Assembly (NCBI RefSeq): GCF_000247695.1
Contig: NW_004624781.1
Span: 5,036,423 to 5,100,422, forward strand
Direction of reading: 5' to 3'
Source of the DNA: Heterocephalus glaber
Taxonomy: Eukaryota; Chordata; Mammalia; Rodentia; Bathyergidae
Length of the DNA stretch: 64,000 nt
Shown: one piece after another, positions 1 through 10,257 of the stretch
Layout: each line of letters starts with the position of its first letter
Position numbering within the stretch: the first letter of the stretch is position 1
Notes under the pieces: model-generated
Databases searched by the model: none
The model's input: only the letters and a program-made list of their open reading frames with translations
Told to the model about the DNA's origin: nothing
Translations under genes and position numbers: made by a program

Positions 1-559
1 AATAATAATAATGTGTATCCTTTGGAGGGATACCTTGAAATTATACACAAAAAGGAAAAAAAGACTAAATATTTACTCTGAAATCTTTCTGATCTTTAAG
101 ATGAGACCCTCCATGACTTACTTTTATGAAAGTTTTTAAAATCTGCTATAAAGAACAAGATAGCAAGTTAAATTCTATTTTAAGCAATATGCCATGAATC
201 TAAAAACAGGCTGGCTCACATTTAGAAACCCAAATACAAAATTGCCTTGGCCATGAACTGCCGGAGTCCTATGAAAAGCCTACGTTCCATTTCTCCTCAA
301 GCCAAACACCTTATCTGTTTTTTTTATCTATTTTTAAGTGAATCTCCAATATTAATACGGTAGAGGTAACAGTCAATGTGACAGAGTTGGGGGTTATATC
401 TCAGAAAGAGAGTGCATGCTTCAGCACACAGAAGCCACTAGGTTCCAACTCCCAGTGTGAAACATTTTTTTTTAAAGGCAACAGAAGTATAGCAAAATTA
501 CCAAAACAAGTACTTAGGAACCTGTGCAAGCCTGTGCGTGTGTTGGGGGGTGTGGTAGG

Positions 560-622
560 TAGTGGTGATGGGCCCAGAGGCCCTGCTAGGCAAGCACTTG
601 CCACTGAGCTACACATCCAACC
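560..622 (-). repeat. Old ID SINE
   Basis: The reverse complement carries the ID pattern: a TAGCTCAGTGGC A-box, AAGTGCTTGCCTAGC, and a degenerate B-box region. It is diverged. Confidence 0.6.
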
Positions 623-639
623 ATTAAGAACTTTTAACT

Positions 640-821
640 AAGCCAGGTGTGGTGGTACATGCCTGTAATCCCAAACACTCTGGGAGGCTGAGGCAGGCAG
701 CTTGCAAGTTCCAGCCCAGGCTGGGCAATTTAGAGACTTAGTGAGACCACATAAATTTAAAAAGATAAAAGGAGCTGGGGGTGTAGCACAGAGCAAAAGC
801 CCTAGGTTCAATCTTCAGTAC

Positions 822-850
<29 letters not shown>
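640..850 (+). repeat. B1-dID SINE with (CA)15 tail
   Basis: B1 head (GGTGTGGTGGTACATGCC...GGGAGGCTGAGGC), the short form without internal duplication, then a degenerate ID half ending AGTACC. The tail has become a CA microsatellite at 822-850. Confidence 0.8.
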
Positions 851-852
<2 letters not shown>

Positions 853-1085
853 AGACCAGACAGGCACCCACAATGTGGTTTCCTCTAGCAGGGAACAAAG
901 ATGATAAAATCTTTCAAACTTTACACTATTTACTGCCGTATTACTACAATAAGAAATTTATTTACTTATCTATATAATTTAAATGAATGTAAAAGGTAAA
1001 TAAAAAACATCCTTCAAAAGTCCTCCACAGATTATCCTGGATTTAGTATTCAAACTGATTGAAGAAGTAGCATTTAAAAAAAAAA

Positions 1086-1243
1086 AAGCCATACTGGTTG
1101 CACAGGCCTGTAATCTGAGTACCCTTCAAGGCTGAGGCAGCAGGAGAGCCAAACTTGAGTGCAGCCTGGGCAATTTAGCAACTGAGAAAGACCCTGGCAA
1201 TGTAGTTCAGTGCAAAGGACCTGGGTGGACCCTCGTACTACCA
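1086..1243 (+). repeat. Diverged B1-dID SINE
   Basis: Recognisable CCTGTAATC, GGCTGAGGCAG and CAGCCTGGGCAATTTAG blocks, followed by an ID half (AATGTAGTTCAGTG). Confidence 0.65.
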
Positions 1244-1650
1244 AAAAGAAAAACTACAGAAGTATGATCCTAAGAACATAATCTGTTCAACTGACAGACA
1301 TTAGCATCTCCTTCATCCAGAGCATAGAAATAGAAGAGAATGGACTGAGTAAGAACACCAGCCAACAAAAATAAGCAAACTATCAACTCTAGCTTTAAAT
1401 TAAGACCTTTTCCTGCACAGCTGACAAGACAAAACACACACATAATGTGGGCTGCAGGCAGACTAGAAAATCTTGAATACCAGACTGAGAGCTAAGACTT
1501 AACCCTATTTCTGATGAAAAGCCATCGAAAGTTCTTATAGACTGGAGTGACAGGATCAAAGAAGTGTTTTGGTGAAACTAATCTGGCAACCAAAGGGGAG
1601 AAACTGAAAGAAGAGAATAGCAAGAAAGGTAAGGAAGTGATGGAGTTTTC

Positions 1651-1761
1651 AAAAATAGGAATATTTGGGCCAGGGATTTAGCTCAGTGGTTCCGGTGTCT
1701 GCCTCAAAAGCTCAAGGTCCTGAGTTCCATTCCCGGTACCAAAAAAAAATAGGAATGTTTG
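1651..1761 (+). repeat. Young ID SINE with target-site duplication
   Basis: The ID body is at 1668-1740 with A tail to about 1744. Flanks AAAAATAGGAATATTTG (1651-1667) and AAAAATAGGAATGTTTG (1745-1761) form a near-perfect 17-bp duplication, the signature of L1-mediated insertion. Confidence 0.88.
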
Positions 1762-1822
1762 CAACAATCCTGTGAGTTACTGATATTTTAGTTACTAGTT
1801 CCTGTTCAAAAGTTTACATTTG

Positions 1823-1968
1823 AGCTGAGCATGGTAGCACACACCTATAATCCCAGCACTCAGAAGGAGGCTGAGGCAGGAGGATAGCACCGAGTTCAAA
1901 GCCAGCCTGGGCTACACAGTCAGTTGAAGGCCAGCCTGAACTACATTGTGAGATCCTGTCTCAAAAAA
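1823..1968 (+). repeat. B1 SINE with internal duplication
   Basis: Full-length B1 with the block GTTCAAAGCCAGCCTGGGCTA and a second related copy (GAAGGCCAGCCTGAACTA). This is the 29-bp tandem duplication of rodent B1. Confidence 0.82.
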
Positions 1969-2411
1969 AGAAAGTTTATTTGTTTCCTTGACCTAAGGAA
2001 AAGCAGTAAAGAAAAGATGGCTTTCTTCATTTTGATGAACTTTAAAAATTCAAGGCAAAGAAAATTCTGAGGGGAAGATTCTGGACAATTACGTTTTTGT
2101 GTAACACCAGTGAAACCAAAAGTAAAGGTAATCAAGCTGTGAGAGTTCCATAATTTCTGAACATGGAAGGGGAAGTAGAGTCACAAACATCTAGCAGTAA
2201 TAGCAAAAGGCACAATGACAATGAATAGCACAAATACTCAACTTACAATAGAGCCATGTCCTGATAAACTCTTTGTAAGGTGAAATGTATTTAATACACC
2301 TGACCTACTACACATCACAGCTTAGCAACTCAGGAGCAGCTGTTCACCCCACTGTCTTGTGACTGTGGCTGACTAGGAGCTGCAGCTGCTGCCTCTGCTC
2401 AGCATCACAAG

Positions 2412-2534
2412 AGTACAGTGTAGGGCAACTCACTTTCCCAGTCCTCTCCAGTCTCTCTCAGAAGCTGTCTCTCCTTCAGTAAAAATTCCTACTCTTAACC
2501 TAAAAAAAAAAAAAAAGAAAAGAAAAGTACAGTG
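2412..2534 (+). repeat. Retroposed LTR R-region with poly(A) tail
   Basis: Bases 2423-2500 resemble the R region of the LTR at 12452-13165 (GGGCAACTCACTTT..., CAGAAGCT, ...CTCTTAACC). The match begins near the predicted transcription start of that LTR and stops about where its transcripts should be polyadenylated. Poly(A) follows directly (2502-2525), and AGTACAGTG flanks both ends (2412-2420 and 2526-2534). This looks like L1-type retroposition of a short polyadenylated LTR RNA. Confidence 0.55.
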
Positions 2535-2699
2535 CCACAGATTACTGGCCTAGGGAAAGATCAAGATTCAAAATATGAAGATGGTTTCTATTGACTGTGT
2601 ATCACTTTCCTATCATCTTAAAATAGAAAAATTGTAAGTCATGGGTTATATTTCTGTTTCTGAAATTGATGGTAAAAGGCAAATCAAGTACTATAAAAC

Positions 2700-3655
2700 T
2701 TGCCACCCATGATGTTACACACTGATAATCCCGGTTATTGAGAGGCTGAGGCAGGAGAACTCCAAGTTCAAAGCCACCCTAGTAATTTAGCCAGACCTTG
2801 TCTCAAAATAAAATATAAAGCTGAGGACTGTGGTACAGGCCCCTAATCCCAGATTCTAGGAAGATGAAGACAAAGGTCTGCAAGTTAAAGCCAACCTTGG
2901 GCAACCTGGTGACTCTGTGAGACCTTATTTCAAAATAAAAAACAAGCACTAGGGATGCACTCAGTGTGAAGGCCCTAAATTCCATCCCCAGTACCAAAAA
3001 AGAAAGTAAGAAAGAAGAGGAAAGAAGAGTGGAGGGAAGGAAAGGGGAGGAGAGGGGAGAGAAGGGGAGGAGAGGGGAGAGAAGGGGAGGGGAGGGTTGG
3101 GCATATAGTTCAGCACTTCCCTGAATGCAATCCTCAGGACCACAAAAACAATATAGAAGTGCCAGGGGTGGTGGCACACACCTGTAATCCCAGCACTCGC
3201 CTTCTGAAACACATAGGGAGACCCTGCCTCAAAAAATAAATAAATTTTTTAAAACAATATAGAAGAAAATAATAATAAACCCTTTTCTACTGCCTACTGT
3301 TTTTTTTAAAAAGCCTAGCCGGGCATGGTGGCCCACAACTGTAACCTCAGCTACTCCACAAGCTGAGCCAAGAGGACCTCAAATTCAAGGCTAGCCTGGG
3401 CAACTTGTGAAACTCTGTCTCAAAATTTAAAAAAATTTTTAAATCCACAAGCGCAAGGACCTGAGTTCGATCCCTGGTACCAAAAAATTAAAAAAAAATT
3501 TTTAAATGGGGTGAGGATTTAGCTCAGTGTGAAGGCCCTGGGTTCAATCCCCAGTACCACAATAAAATAAAATAAAATAAAATAAAATAAAATAAGGGTC
3601 AATAATGTAGCTCAGTAGTAGAGAACCCATGGGTTCAATCCCCAGTACCACCCAC
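2700..3655 (+). repeat. SINE cluster: B1, B1-dIDs, IDs and purine repeat
   Basis: In order: B1 monomer (2702-2815), B1-dID (2819-3000), GGGGAGA-type purine tract (3001-3092), ID half (3093-3150), internally deleted B1 (3157-3245), B1 (3317-3443), 5'-truncated ID (3444-3481), ID half (3505-3560), (AAAAT)n (3561-3595) and another ID (3595-3652). All read on the plus strand. Confidence 0.75.
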
Positions 3656-3794
3656 ACACCAAAAAGAAAAAAACTTCATGATAAAATCTGCTAAATAAAT
3701 GCAGATTTACATGAAAGCAAATTTCAACAAATCAAATTTAGAGTATGATCCATTTATACCTTCAACTCTTCCTTCCATAGTATGGCACTTTTTA

Positions 3795-3880
3795 GATACT
3801 GTCCAAATAGTATTCTTTTTTTTTTTCATACCGAAGATCGAACTCTGGTCCTTGTGCTTGCAAGGCAGTACAAATAGTAT
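3795..3880 (-). repeat. 5'-truncated ID SINE with target-site duplication
   Basis: Only the 3' half of an ID (B-box side plus poly(A), seen as poly(T)) is present, at about 3814-3867. CAAATAGTATTC flanks it on both sides (3804-3815 and about 3870-3881). Confidence 0.7.
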
Positions 3881-4112
3881 TCGTAATTCACATATGGATT
3901 TATTCATTGGTTTAACCCATAAAGGTTCCTCCTTAAAATAGAAAAATATTTTCAGTGCCTATGCAACCTTTCTAAAACCAGCTCCTCAAACAATGTTACC
4001 TACCAATTTAATACCATGGCAACACTTCTTTGAAATTAAAAATGAGTACAACAAATTTTCATTTCTACTTTCTCTATATTAATGTTCAATTTAGTTTTAA
4101 AAGGCCAGTTAA

Positions 4113-4540
4113 AGCTAGGCATGGTAGCACATAATCCTACCACTGTAGGAGGCTGAAGCAGGAGGATCTGAAATTCAAGTCCAGCCTGAGCAACTTAGGT
4201 CCTTTCTCAAAAAAATAAAAAAATAAAAAAAAGCTGTGGGGGTACAAGTGCCCTGGGTTCAATCCTCAGTATGTATATGGCGGGGTGGTGTTAAAAACTG
4301 ATAAACATCTGAACAAGGCACAATCTCAGCACTCAGGAGGCTGAGGCAAGAAGTTCACAAATTTGAGTCCTGCCTGGGCAATTCAGAGACCCTGTCTCTA
4401 AAAGGTTCGGGCCTGAGATTAAGATCAGTGGCGCCTCACCTGCCTCAAAAGCACAAGGTCCTGAGTTTGATCCCGGGTACCAGAAAAAAAAAAGGTTCAT
4501 TGTGAAGACCCAGGGTTCAATCTCCAGTTACCTCCAAAAA
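4113..4540 (+). repeat. Two B1-dID SINEs, the second split by an ID
   Basis: The first B1-dID is 4113-4271. The second (4312-4535) is interrupted by a young ID at 4409-4490, and AAAGGTTC is duplicated on both sides of the ID. Confidence 0.78.
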
Positions 4541-4870
4541 ATAAAATAAAAAACAAGGCACAAAAAGTTAAAATGTATGACTATTGAGATACAGTTTCCA
4601 AAACTAAACGTACTGAAAATAAGTCATATATATATTTCATACTGGATCAAATGTTTCATTACATTTTGTGAAATCTTCCTCTGAAATCATTTAGTAATCT
4701 TAATGATTATAAGAAATAGAAATAAAGGTAAAATGATGAATAAACCAAGAATAACTAATTTAATTCATTTACAATACCTGAGTCAGAAAACCATTTATGT
4801 CACTCTAAAGCATGAAAAGTCTGTCATATAACATATTTAGTTAAATAAAACATTTACAATGTTTTATACA

Positions 4871-4998
4871 AGGCTATCTGTCGGGCCGGGGATTTAGCTC
4901 AGCGGTTTCGCTGCCTGCTGTACAAGTGCAAGGACCAGAGTTCGATCCCCAGTACCAAAAAAAAATTAAAAAAAAACCAAAAAAACAGGTTATCTGTC
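4871..4998 (+). repeat. Young ID SINE with target-site duplication
   Basis: The ID body at 4883-4956 has an intact A-box (TAGCTCAGCGG) and B-box (GTTCGATCC). The flanks AGGCTATCTGTC and AGGTTATCTGTC form a 12-bp duplication. Confidence 0.88.
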
Positions 4999-5065
4999 AA
5001 GGCATGGTTCAAAATAGCAGAGAAGAATTCTACCCCTGGTACCAAAAAAAAAAAAAATAGTAGAG

Positions 5066-5148
5066 GAAGGTCTGGGAGTATAGCTCAGCGGCATATCATA
5101 GGCTTAGCCTTTGCAAGGCCTTGGGTTCAATCCTCAATAACCTCAAAA
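5066..5148 (+). repeat. Old ID SINE
   Basis: ATAGCTCAGCGG and GGGTTCAATCCTCA mark the tRNA-like boxes. No clear flanking repeat is seen. Confidence 0.65.
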
Positions 5149-5291
5149 AACAGCAAAAACAAAAAATGAAATAATCTGTCAAATGATATTGACTGATTAC
5201 AATAAAATGTAACCATTCAAATGATCCTATAATCTATATATTCTAAACTGGAAAGACATCGTGAAAAGAAACTATTATAAATTTTAAAATG

Positions 5292-5515
5292 CTGTTCTGG
5301 GCATGGTGCCACACATCTGTAATTCCAGCACTCAGAAGACTGAGCCAGGAGGATCACTGAAAGTTCAAGGCCAGCCTGGTCTACATGAGTTCTTTTTTTT
5401 TGCGGTACCAGGGATCGAACTCAGGATCTTGGGCTTTCCAGGCAGGCAGCAGAATCACTAGAGCTAAATCCCCGGTCCCAACATAATGAGTTCCTGAAAA
5501 ACAAAATTTTTAAAT
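5292..5515 (+). repeat. B1 SINE interrupted by a minus-strand ID
   Basis: The B1 head at 5292-5392 reads plus. A minus-strand ID occupies 5393-5480, and ATGAGTTC is duplicated at 5385-5392 and 5486-5493. The B1 tail resumes after it. Confidence 0.8.
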
Positions 5516-5894
5516 GTTGTGATCCTTGTTTGCAAGTACACAAAAACTCAGACACAGAATACCTAAATGGACACCCAGATGTTAACCACAATATTTCTTA
5601 ATACTGCAATTATAGGTGCTGTTTATTCTATCTTTTCAGTATTCTCTTAAATTTTTCCCAAGCAAAAATAGTATTTGCAAAAATTAACATGTATGATTTC
5701 CAGCTATCTCTGAACTTTTTGGAAGGCAGCCTGCAAAAAGCCTAAGGAATATCCAAAAACGCCCAGGCATAGAATGAAAGGAAAGTGTTAACAAAAACAC
5801 AACTGGGATTCCTTGTGAGCTAGGTACCCTGGAGGACTCCAGGACTGTCACTGCAACTCATGGCACCTTTAGGGAGTCCTGCAGTAAAGAGTTT

Positions 5895-6055
5895 TGAAAC
5901 CACAAGACCTAAATTCAAATCTTATTTGTATGACCTTGGGTTAATCACTTAACCTTTTTAGGTTTACTTTATCTATAAAAGGGAGTTATTGTACTATATT
6001 ACTTTCCTAGCTGAAAGAATTGTTGAAAAGATCAAATGAGATAACATGATATAAG
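5895..6055 (+). repeat. MIR (ancient tRNA-derived SINE)
   Basis: The core pattern TGACCTTGGGTTAATCACTTAACC...CTATAAAAGGGAG matches the MIR consensus as I know it. No flanking repeat is expected at this age. Confidence 0.65.
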
Positions 6056-6865
6056 ATATTATTATCATTCAAACAAAAAAAGAGACGTAACACCGGAGTC
6101 AAATATTTTACAAAACACTACAATCAATTCTACAAAGCAATAAATTAGGGTTTTCGTTTCATTTTTAACCATCATGAACATTTTTTGCTTGAAATTTGGG
6201 TATTTCTTCCCTGTTCCTACTACAACCACAAGCCATTTTATTTTCTTATTCCTAGTTACCAGCAGGAAAGGGCACCAACTACACTGAATTCAAAAGCCTC
6301 AGCAAGAACCCTGGAGCAGCATGTCCATGGCATGCACCAGGAGAAACCCAAGGTTAATCAGCTCTGTAATGGACACTAAGCACTACTGCAATCAACAGGG
6401 ATTACAAGACACTCTTTGAAGAGAAAGACAATGCAGTTGCCCAGGAGAAAACCACAGAGGAAAAGAAGGCAGTATTTCAAAACAATTGAATGAAATACTT
6501 AAAAACTCAAGTGTTTTATAAATTGTTTTTAAATACTGTTCACAAAATGAGTGACATAAAACAAAAGACATCTAAATATGGCACTCGACAAAAGCAAGTT
6601 ATGGAAATTAAAATCAAACCCACAAATAAATTGTCAGACTTACTTGCAGACAAATTACACCACAAAAATCAAAACTAAGTGGTTATTTCTTGAAAATAAA
6701 GAAACAGAGTAGACAACAGAATTTACTGACAAGCTTATACAGTACTTTTAAAAGTACGGTTTCTCTTCCATTTGAATTCCATTATTTACTCCATTAAAAT
6801 GAACTTCCCGTCCACAGTTCTCGAGTTAAAATTGCAATTTAACTTGGTCTGAGTTTTGTTTATTT

Positions 6866-7092
6866 TTATGGTACTGAAGATTGAACCCACAGCCTAGAAC
6901 ATGACAGGTAAGCACTGTACCACTGAGCTACATCACCAGCCCTTTATTTTTTGGAGACAAGGACTCACTAAATCCCTCAATTGCCCAGGTTGGGCTCCAA
7001 TTTGTGGTCCGTCTGTCTCAGCCTCCTTGAATGCTGGGATTACAGGTAGGTAGGTAGGCAGACAGGCAGGCAGGCATGCACGCATGCACGCT

Positions 7093-7137
<45 letters not shown>
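6866..7137 (-). repeat. B1-dID SINE with compound microsatellite
   Basis: In plus order: minus-strand ID half (6869-6942), minus-strand B1 (6943-7046), then GTAG/GCAG/GCAT repeats grading into a (CA)15 run ending at 7135. The tract interrupts the B1 head. Confidence 0.75.
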
Positions 7138-7139
7138 AT

Positions 7140-8725
7140 GCCATGCTTGGTTTGAGTTTTACTATATAAAAACTTTAAGAAGAAAGTATTTTACAAGGCA
7201 CTACATGACAACTTCACAGATTAACTACCAAGATCATCTGATCATCACACTCTCCTGCTTTTAACTTTCTAAAGGTAATAAAATACCCACCCTCCACACT
7301 CTCACAAATGTCATTTATGAGTATTCCTTTAATGAAAAATTAAAGTTTTCATAAACAAATGTGCACAGAAGAATCATTTTGATATTTATGACTCACAATC
7401 TAATTTTTATTGGCAATATCTTAAAGCATCATAGCTTGTACTATTCCAACTGGGGATAAAGATCTGGTTTTCCATCTGATCTTTGCAGATCTGTTATAGA
7501 TTTAAAAGGATTCACTAAAAGGGTCATTAGCAAAATACTTATGAATAAAACACAGAGCAAAATGAAATGTGGGCTATGAACTACGATAAAGTCAGTGTAT
7601 TTACTCAAAGCTTTCATTTAAAACTTTAAAAAAATTTTAAGTTTTTTGTTCCTACTGTGATTTTTCCAACCTTAAAGGATGTATGCTATTTACCTCCAAA
7701 AATTACAAACAGAACACCCTGAGAAAATACTTCTGAATGGAGTATCTTCCAAACTTCACAAAAAATTATATATGCACACTCCTAATAACTGTAGGTGCTT
7801 CTGAAATCACCTTCCCCAAAAAAAGAATGGTAAATGAAGTATTAACAAATTTTTAACATGGCTATCACCACCTAAGAGATTTATCACAGTTCCTCAAAGT
7901 CTCAGGCACACACAATGACATACCAACCTGTCAAAACAGTCATTATAATTTTTTTAAATCATACAGCAGGAATATAAAAGTGGAAAATAACTACTCCGGA
8001 AAAACTGAACTAGATTTTGGAGACGGCAAAAAAGGAAACCAATTTTAGAAAAATAACATTTCTCCCCCCAAAGTATTTGGTATTTATCCAATACTGGCTC
8101 ATTTTTGTAAAGAGAAACTTTACCTAACAAGATTCACACCAGGAATCTCAGCAATCCCCAAAGGCACTTTCTTAAAATGAGAAAGAACAAAGAAGGAAAT
8201 CTCCCAGCATGGGCTTTCCATACTAGTTTCTTTGGACAGCATCAAGAGTGACAATATAGCCCCCACAAGCTTTTCAGCTTTATTCTATGGTCCACGTATA
8301 ATAGAACTGATTAGCTATCATTCAAAAGGACTCCTAGCAAAATAAATATTAGAAGACAAAGATCACAGCAACACAGTGACTGCATTTTAAAAGAGAAACT
8401 ATAGCAAACATGTATTCTAAAGTTGTGTACTTTTTACTTTACAAGTTAATTATCTCCAAATATTCAAATTCCTGAGGTTTTCTCATTTCAGTCAATAATC
8501 TGAAACTGAGGGGGAAAAACTGTTTTAAATCTGTCTTAATAAATTTGTAATCAGAAGTAAATTTGAAAGGATGACACTAAAAGCCAATACCTTAATATAC
8601 AAATCTTGGAATGTTAACAAAGTTACCAGGGAAAACAATCTTTCAGGAAGGCTTTTACATAGAAAAACTCTCCAGAAACGAGCCTGGTGTTTGGTTTTTC
8701 TAGAAGTTAATTACAAAAATTTATA
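7140..8725. other. Unique-looking intron sequence
   Basis: AT-rich PIAS1 intron sequence in which I see no SINE, gene, RNA gene or long open frame. This is the longest repeat-poor stretch of the intron in the window. Confidence 0.6.
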
Positions 8726-9390
8726 CACCCCCCCCCCCAAAGATTTACAATTGTATGTCCCAGTCTCTACAGTGACAGGGATGTCAGTTCTCTGGATTGG
8801 GATACAACCAGCTGCTTGGTTCACACACAGGAAGCCTCTGAGAAGGGAATAACGCATTCAGAGCCTTGAAATAATATGCGTTAGTTAAGAACTGCTTGCT
8901 ACTAAACCAAAATTATTCAAGCGGAGCCCAATCTGTCACAATCCAATCATAAGGGTTCCACCCCCTCCTCCCCCAACTGCTTGTGTAGTGGTATATCTCT
9001 TTCGGTAAAGAAGCCATCATCAGGTAAAAGACCGGGGTGGGAGAAAAAGCGGGGGAAAGGGGGCACCCTTTCATCTAATTTCATGAGGCGTGAGTAATTG
9101 GTACAGTTGAGAGGAACCGAGGAACGTTCTATTTATTGGGGTTTGGAGTAGGGCTAGAGGGTCTGAATTTCGTCCAAACCAACATGGCCAGCAAGATGTC
9201 CCTACAAACAAAAGGCAACAGGGGGATATAAACACGAACCATTCACCTCCATCAGCTATAGCATCGCCATCATGGTGTGTGCAGACACCCCCAAGGCTCC
9301 TCTCACCCTCCACCCCAGCCAGCGCGAGAGGACAGAGATTCTAGCTGCATCCCACCGCCCACCACTGCTTGCAAATACTCTTCGAGGGGT
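8571..9390. other. Intron sequence leading into the CpG island
   Basis: A C-run of about 10 bases lies at 8729-8739. GC content rises from about 8.9 kb. Short open frames here have no recognisable domain. Confidence 0.5.
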
Positions 9391-10130
9391 TTTCTTCCCC
9401 GGCGGTCAGGATCACAGAGAAAGAGTAACGTCCCGCCTTAGGCAGACTCCCCCGCTGCCCCTCGGCCGAAACCCGAGGCTCGCTAAACTTTACCAGAGCT
9501 GCTCCCCCGCCTCCCCTCCCCGGCGCCCCAGGATCGCGCTTCCCACGAGCGGGGCACCCCGGGCGCCTCCAGTGACAGGCGGGAAGCCGGGAGAGCCCGG
9601 CCTGGGGCGGGGGCGCCAGGGATCCGCGGAGGGGCGGGGCGGCCGGAGCCAAGTTCCCGGGGGTCCAAGGCGACCGCCTGACAGGAGCCCGGGACCGCGA
9701 AGAAGGAAGAGGAAGCGGCGGCGGGAAGCTTTTCCGATACCCCCTCCGAGAACACCCTGCCCCCAGCCCCTGCGCCCCATGGGGGGGGGGAGGGCGGGGA
9801 GGCAGGCGGCAAGGTGAGGAAGCCGGGCCTCGGGGACAGCCGAGCCCCGACTGTCGGCTGGCTCTCTCCTCCCCCGCCACCCCCGCCAGGGGCGCCCACA
9901 ACAATAACACGCCGGGGACGACCCGTCAGCGCCCCCAAGACACCCGGGGCCCGCGGCCCGCCGCAGCCAGGCCCCCTCAGCTTGTGACGGGCTCGCCTCT
10001 CCTCCCTACAACTCCAGGCCCCGGTTGAGCCAGGCCCGAGCGGCCCCCCAGGGTCGGACCCATCCCCCCCAGCACCAGCGGTGCCATCTTCGCGGCCGAA
10101 TATTAGAAGTGAATTCGAGCTGCGCTTTAC

Positions 10131-10154
10131 CTTTAGTTCCGCACTGTCCGCCAT
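10131..10154 (-). CDS. PIAS1: PIAS1 exon 1 coding part (first 8 codons)
   Basis: PIAS1 is a nuclear SUMO E3 ligase that represses STAT1 and other transcription factors. Only its first coding exon lies here. Seen: the minus strand reads ATG GCG GAC AGT GCG GAA CTA AAG (MADSAELK), then GTAAAG, a good 5' splice site after AAG. The start context is strong (A at -3, G at +4). Known: PIAS1 begins MADSAELKQMVMSL, while PIAS2, PIAS3 and PIAS4 differ in the first eight residues, and exon 1 of PIAS-family genes is very short. The ATG sits in a CpG island. The SAP domain begins in exon 2, which is outside the window to the left. Eight residues are few, so the call also rests on the exact splice position, the CpG island and the long gene-free upstream region. 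Confidence 0.82.
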
Positions 10155-10158
10155 CTTG
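10147..10158 (-). promoter_or_regulatory. YY1-type site overlapping the start codon
   Basis: The minus strand reads CAAGATGGCGGA across the ATG. This matches the YY1 core (AAGATGGCGGC) often found just downstream of start sites in CpG-island promoters. It suggests the transcription start is close upstream. Confidence 0.55.
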
Positions 10159-10166
10159 CGTCTGTC

Positions 10167-10178
10167 AGCGCAAGCGCA
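10167..10178. promoter_or_regulatory. NRF1-like palindrome (imperfect)
   Basis: The sequence AGCGCAAGCGCA resembles the NRF1 consensus (GCGCAYGCGC) with one central mismatch. It lies about 20 bp upstream of the ATG. It is a candidate only. Confidence 0.3.
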
Positions 10179-10228
10179 CTGGACCTCGCCGGGGGCCGCC
10201 GCCAGACCCGCCCCTCTGGTCGGCCTGG

Positions 10229-10257
10229 CCCCGCCCCGCCCCGCCCCGCCCCGCCCC
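10229..10257 (-). promoter_or_regulatory. Tandem GC boxes (Sp1/KLF-type), potential G-quadruplex
   Basis: Six runs of four C on the plus strand are separated by single G residues, so the minus strand has six GGGG runs with one-base loops. This gives five overlapping GGGGCGGGG boxes 75-103 bp upstream of the ATG. Another GC box lies at about 10206-10215. The array is suited to Sp1/KLF binding and to a stable G-quadruplex on the PIAS1 coding-sense strand. Confidence 0.75.

Larger units (their letters stand above)
1..10130 (-). other. PIAS1: PIAS1 intron 1 (5' part)
   Basis: This begins at the GTAAAG donor at 10130 and continues past the window edge. I found no second PIAS1 exon (the SAP-domain exon) in any minus-strand frame. 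The body is AT-rich and filled with SINEs. The first 0.7 kb of the intron belongs to the CpG island. Confidence 0.75.
10131..10228 (-). other. PIAS1: PIAS1 exon 1 with 5' UTR (upstream limit approximate)
   Basis: The exon ends at the splice donor (10131/10130). Its 5' end cannot be read from sequence. I place it just downstream of the GC-box array because TATA-less CpG promoters usually start within about 100 bp of such arrays. The 5' UTR has no upstream ATG in this interval. A longer open frame upstream of the ATG begins with GTG, not ATG. Confidence 0.5.

Noticed and set aside
822..850. Regular repeats as a CRISPR array
   Set aside because: These and similar tracts (7.1, 23.6, 37.0, 58.3, 61.6 kb) are simple microsatellites without unique spacers, in a mammalian genome.
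1668..1744. ID elements as functional tRNA genes
   Set aside because: They keep A- and B-boxes but lack a cloverleaf-compatible acceptor stem, end in CCGGTACC plus poly(A), and have target duplications.
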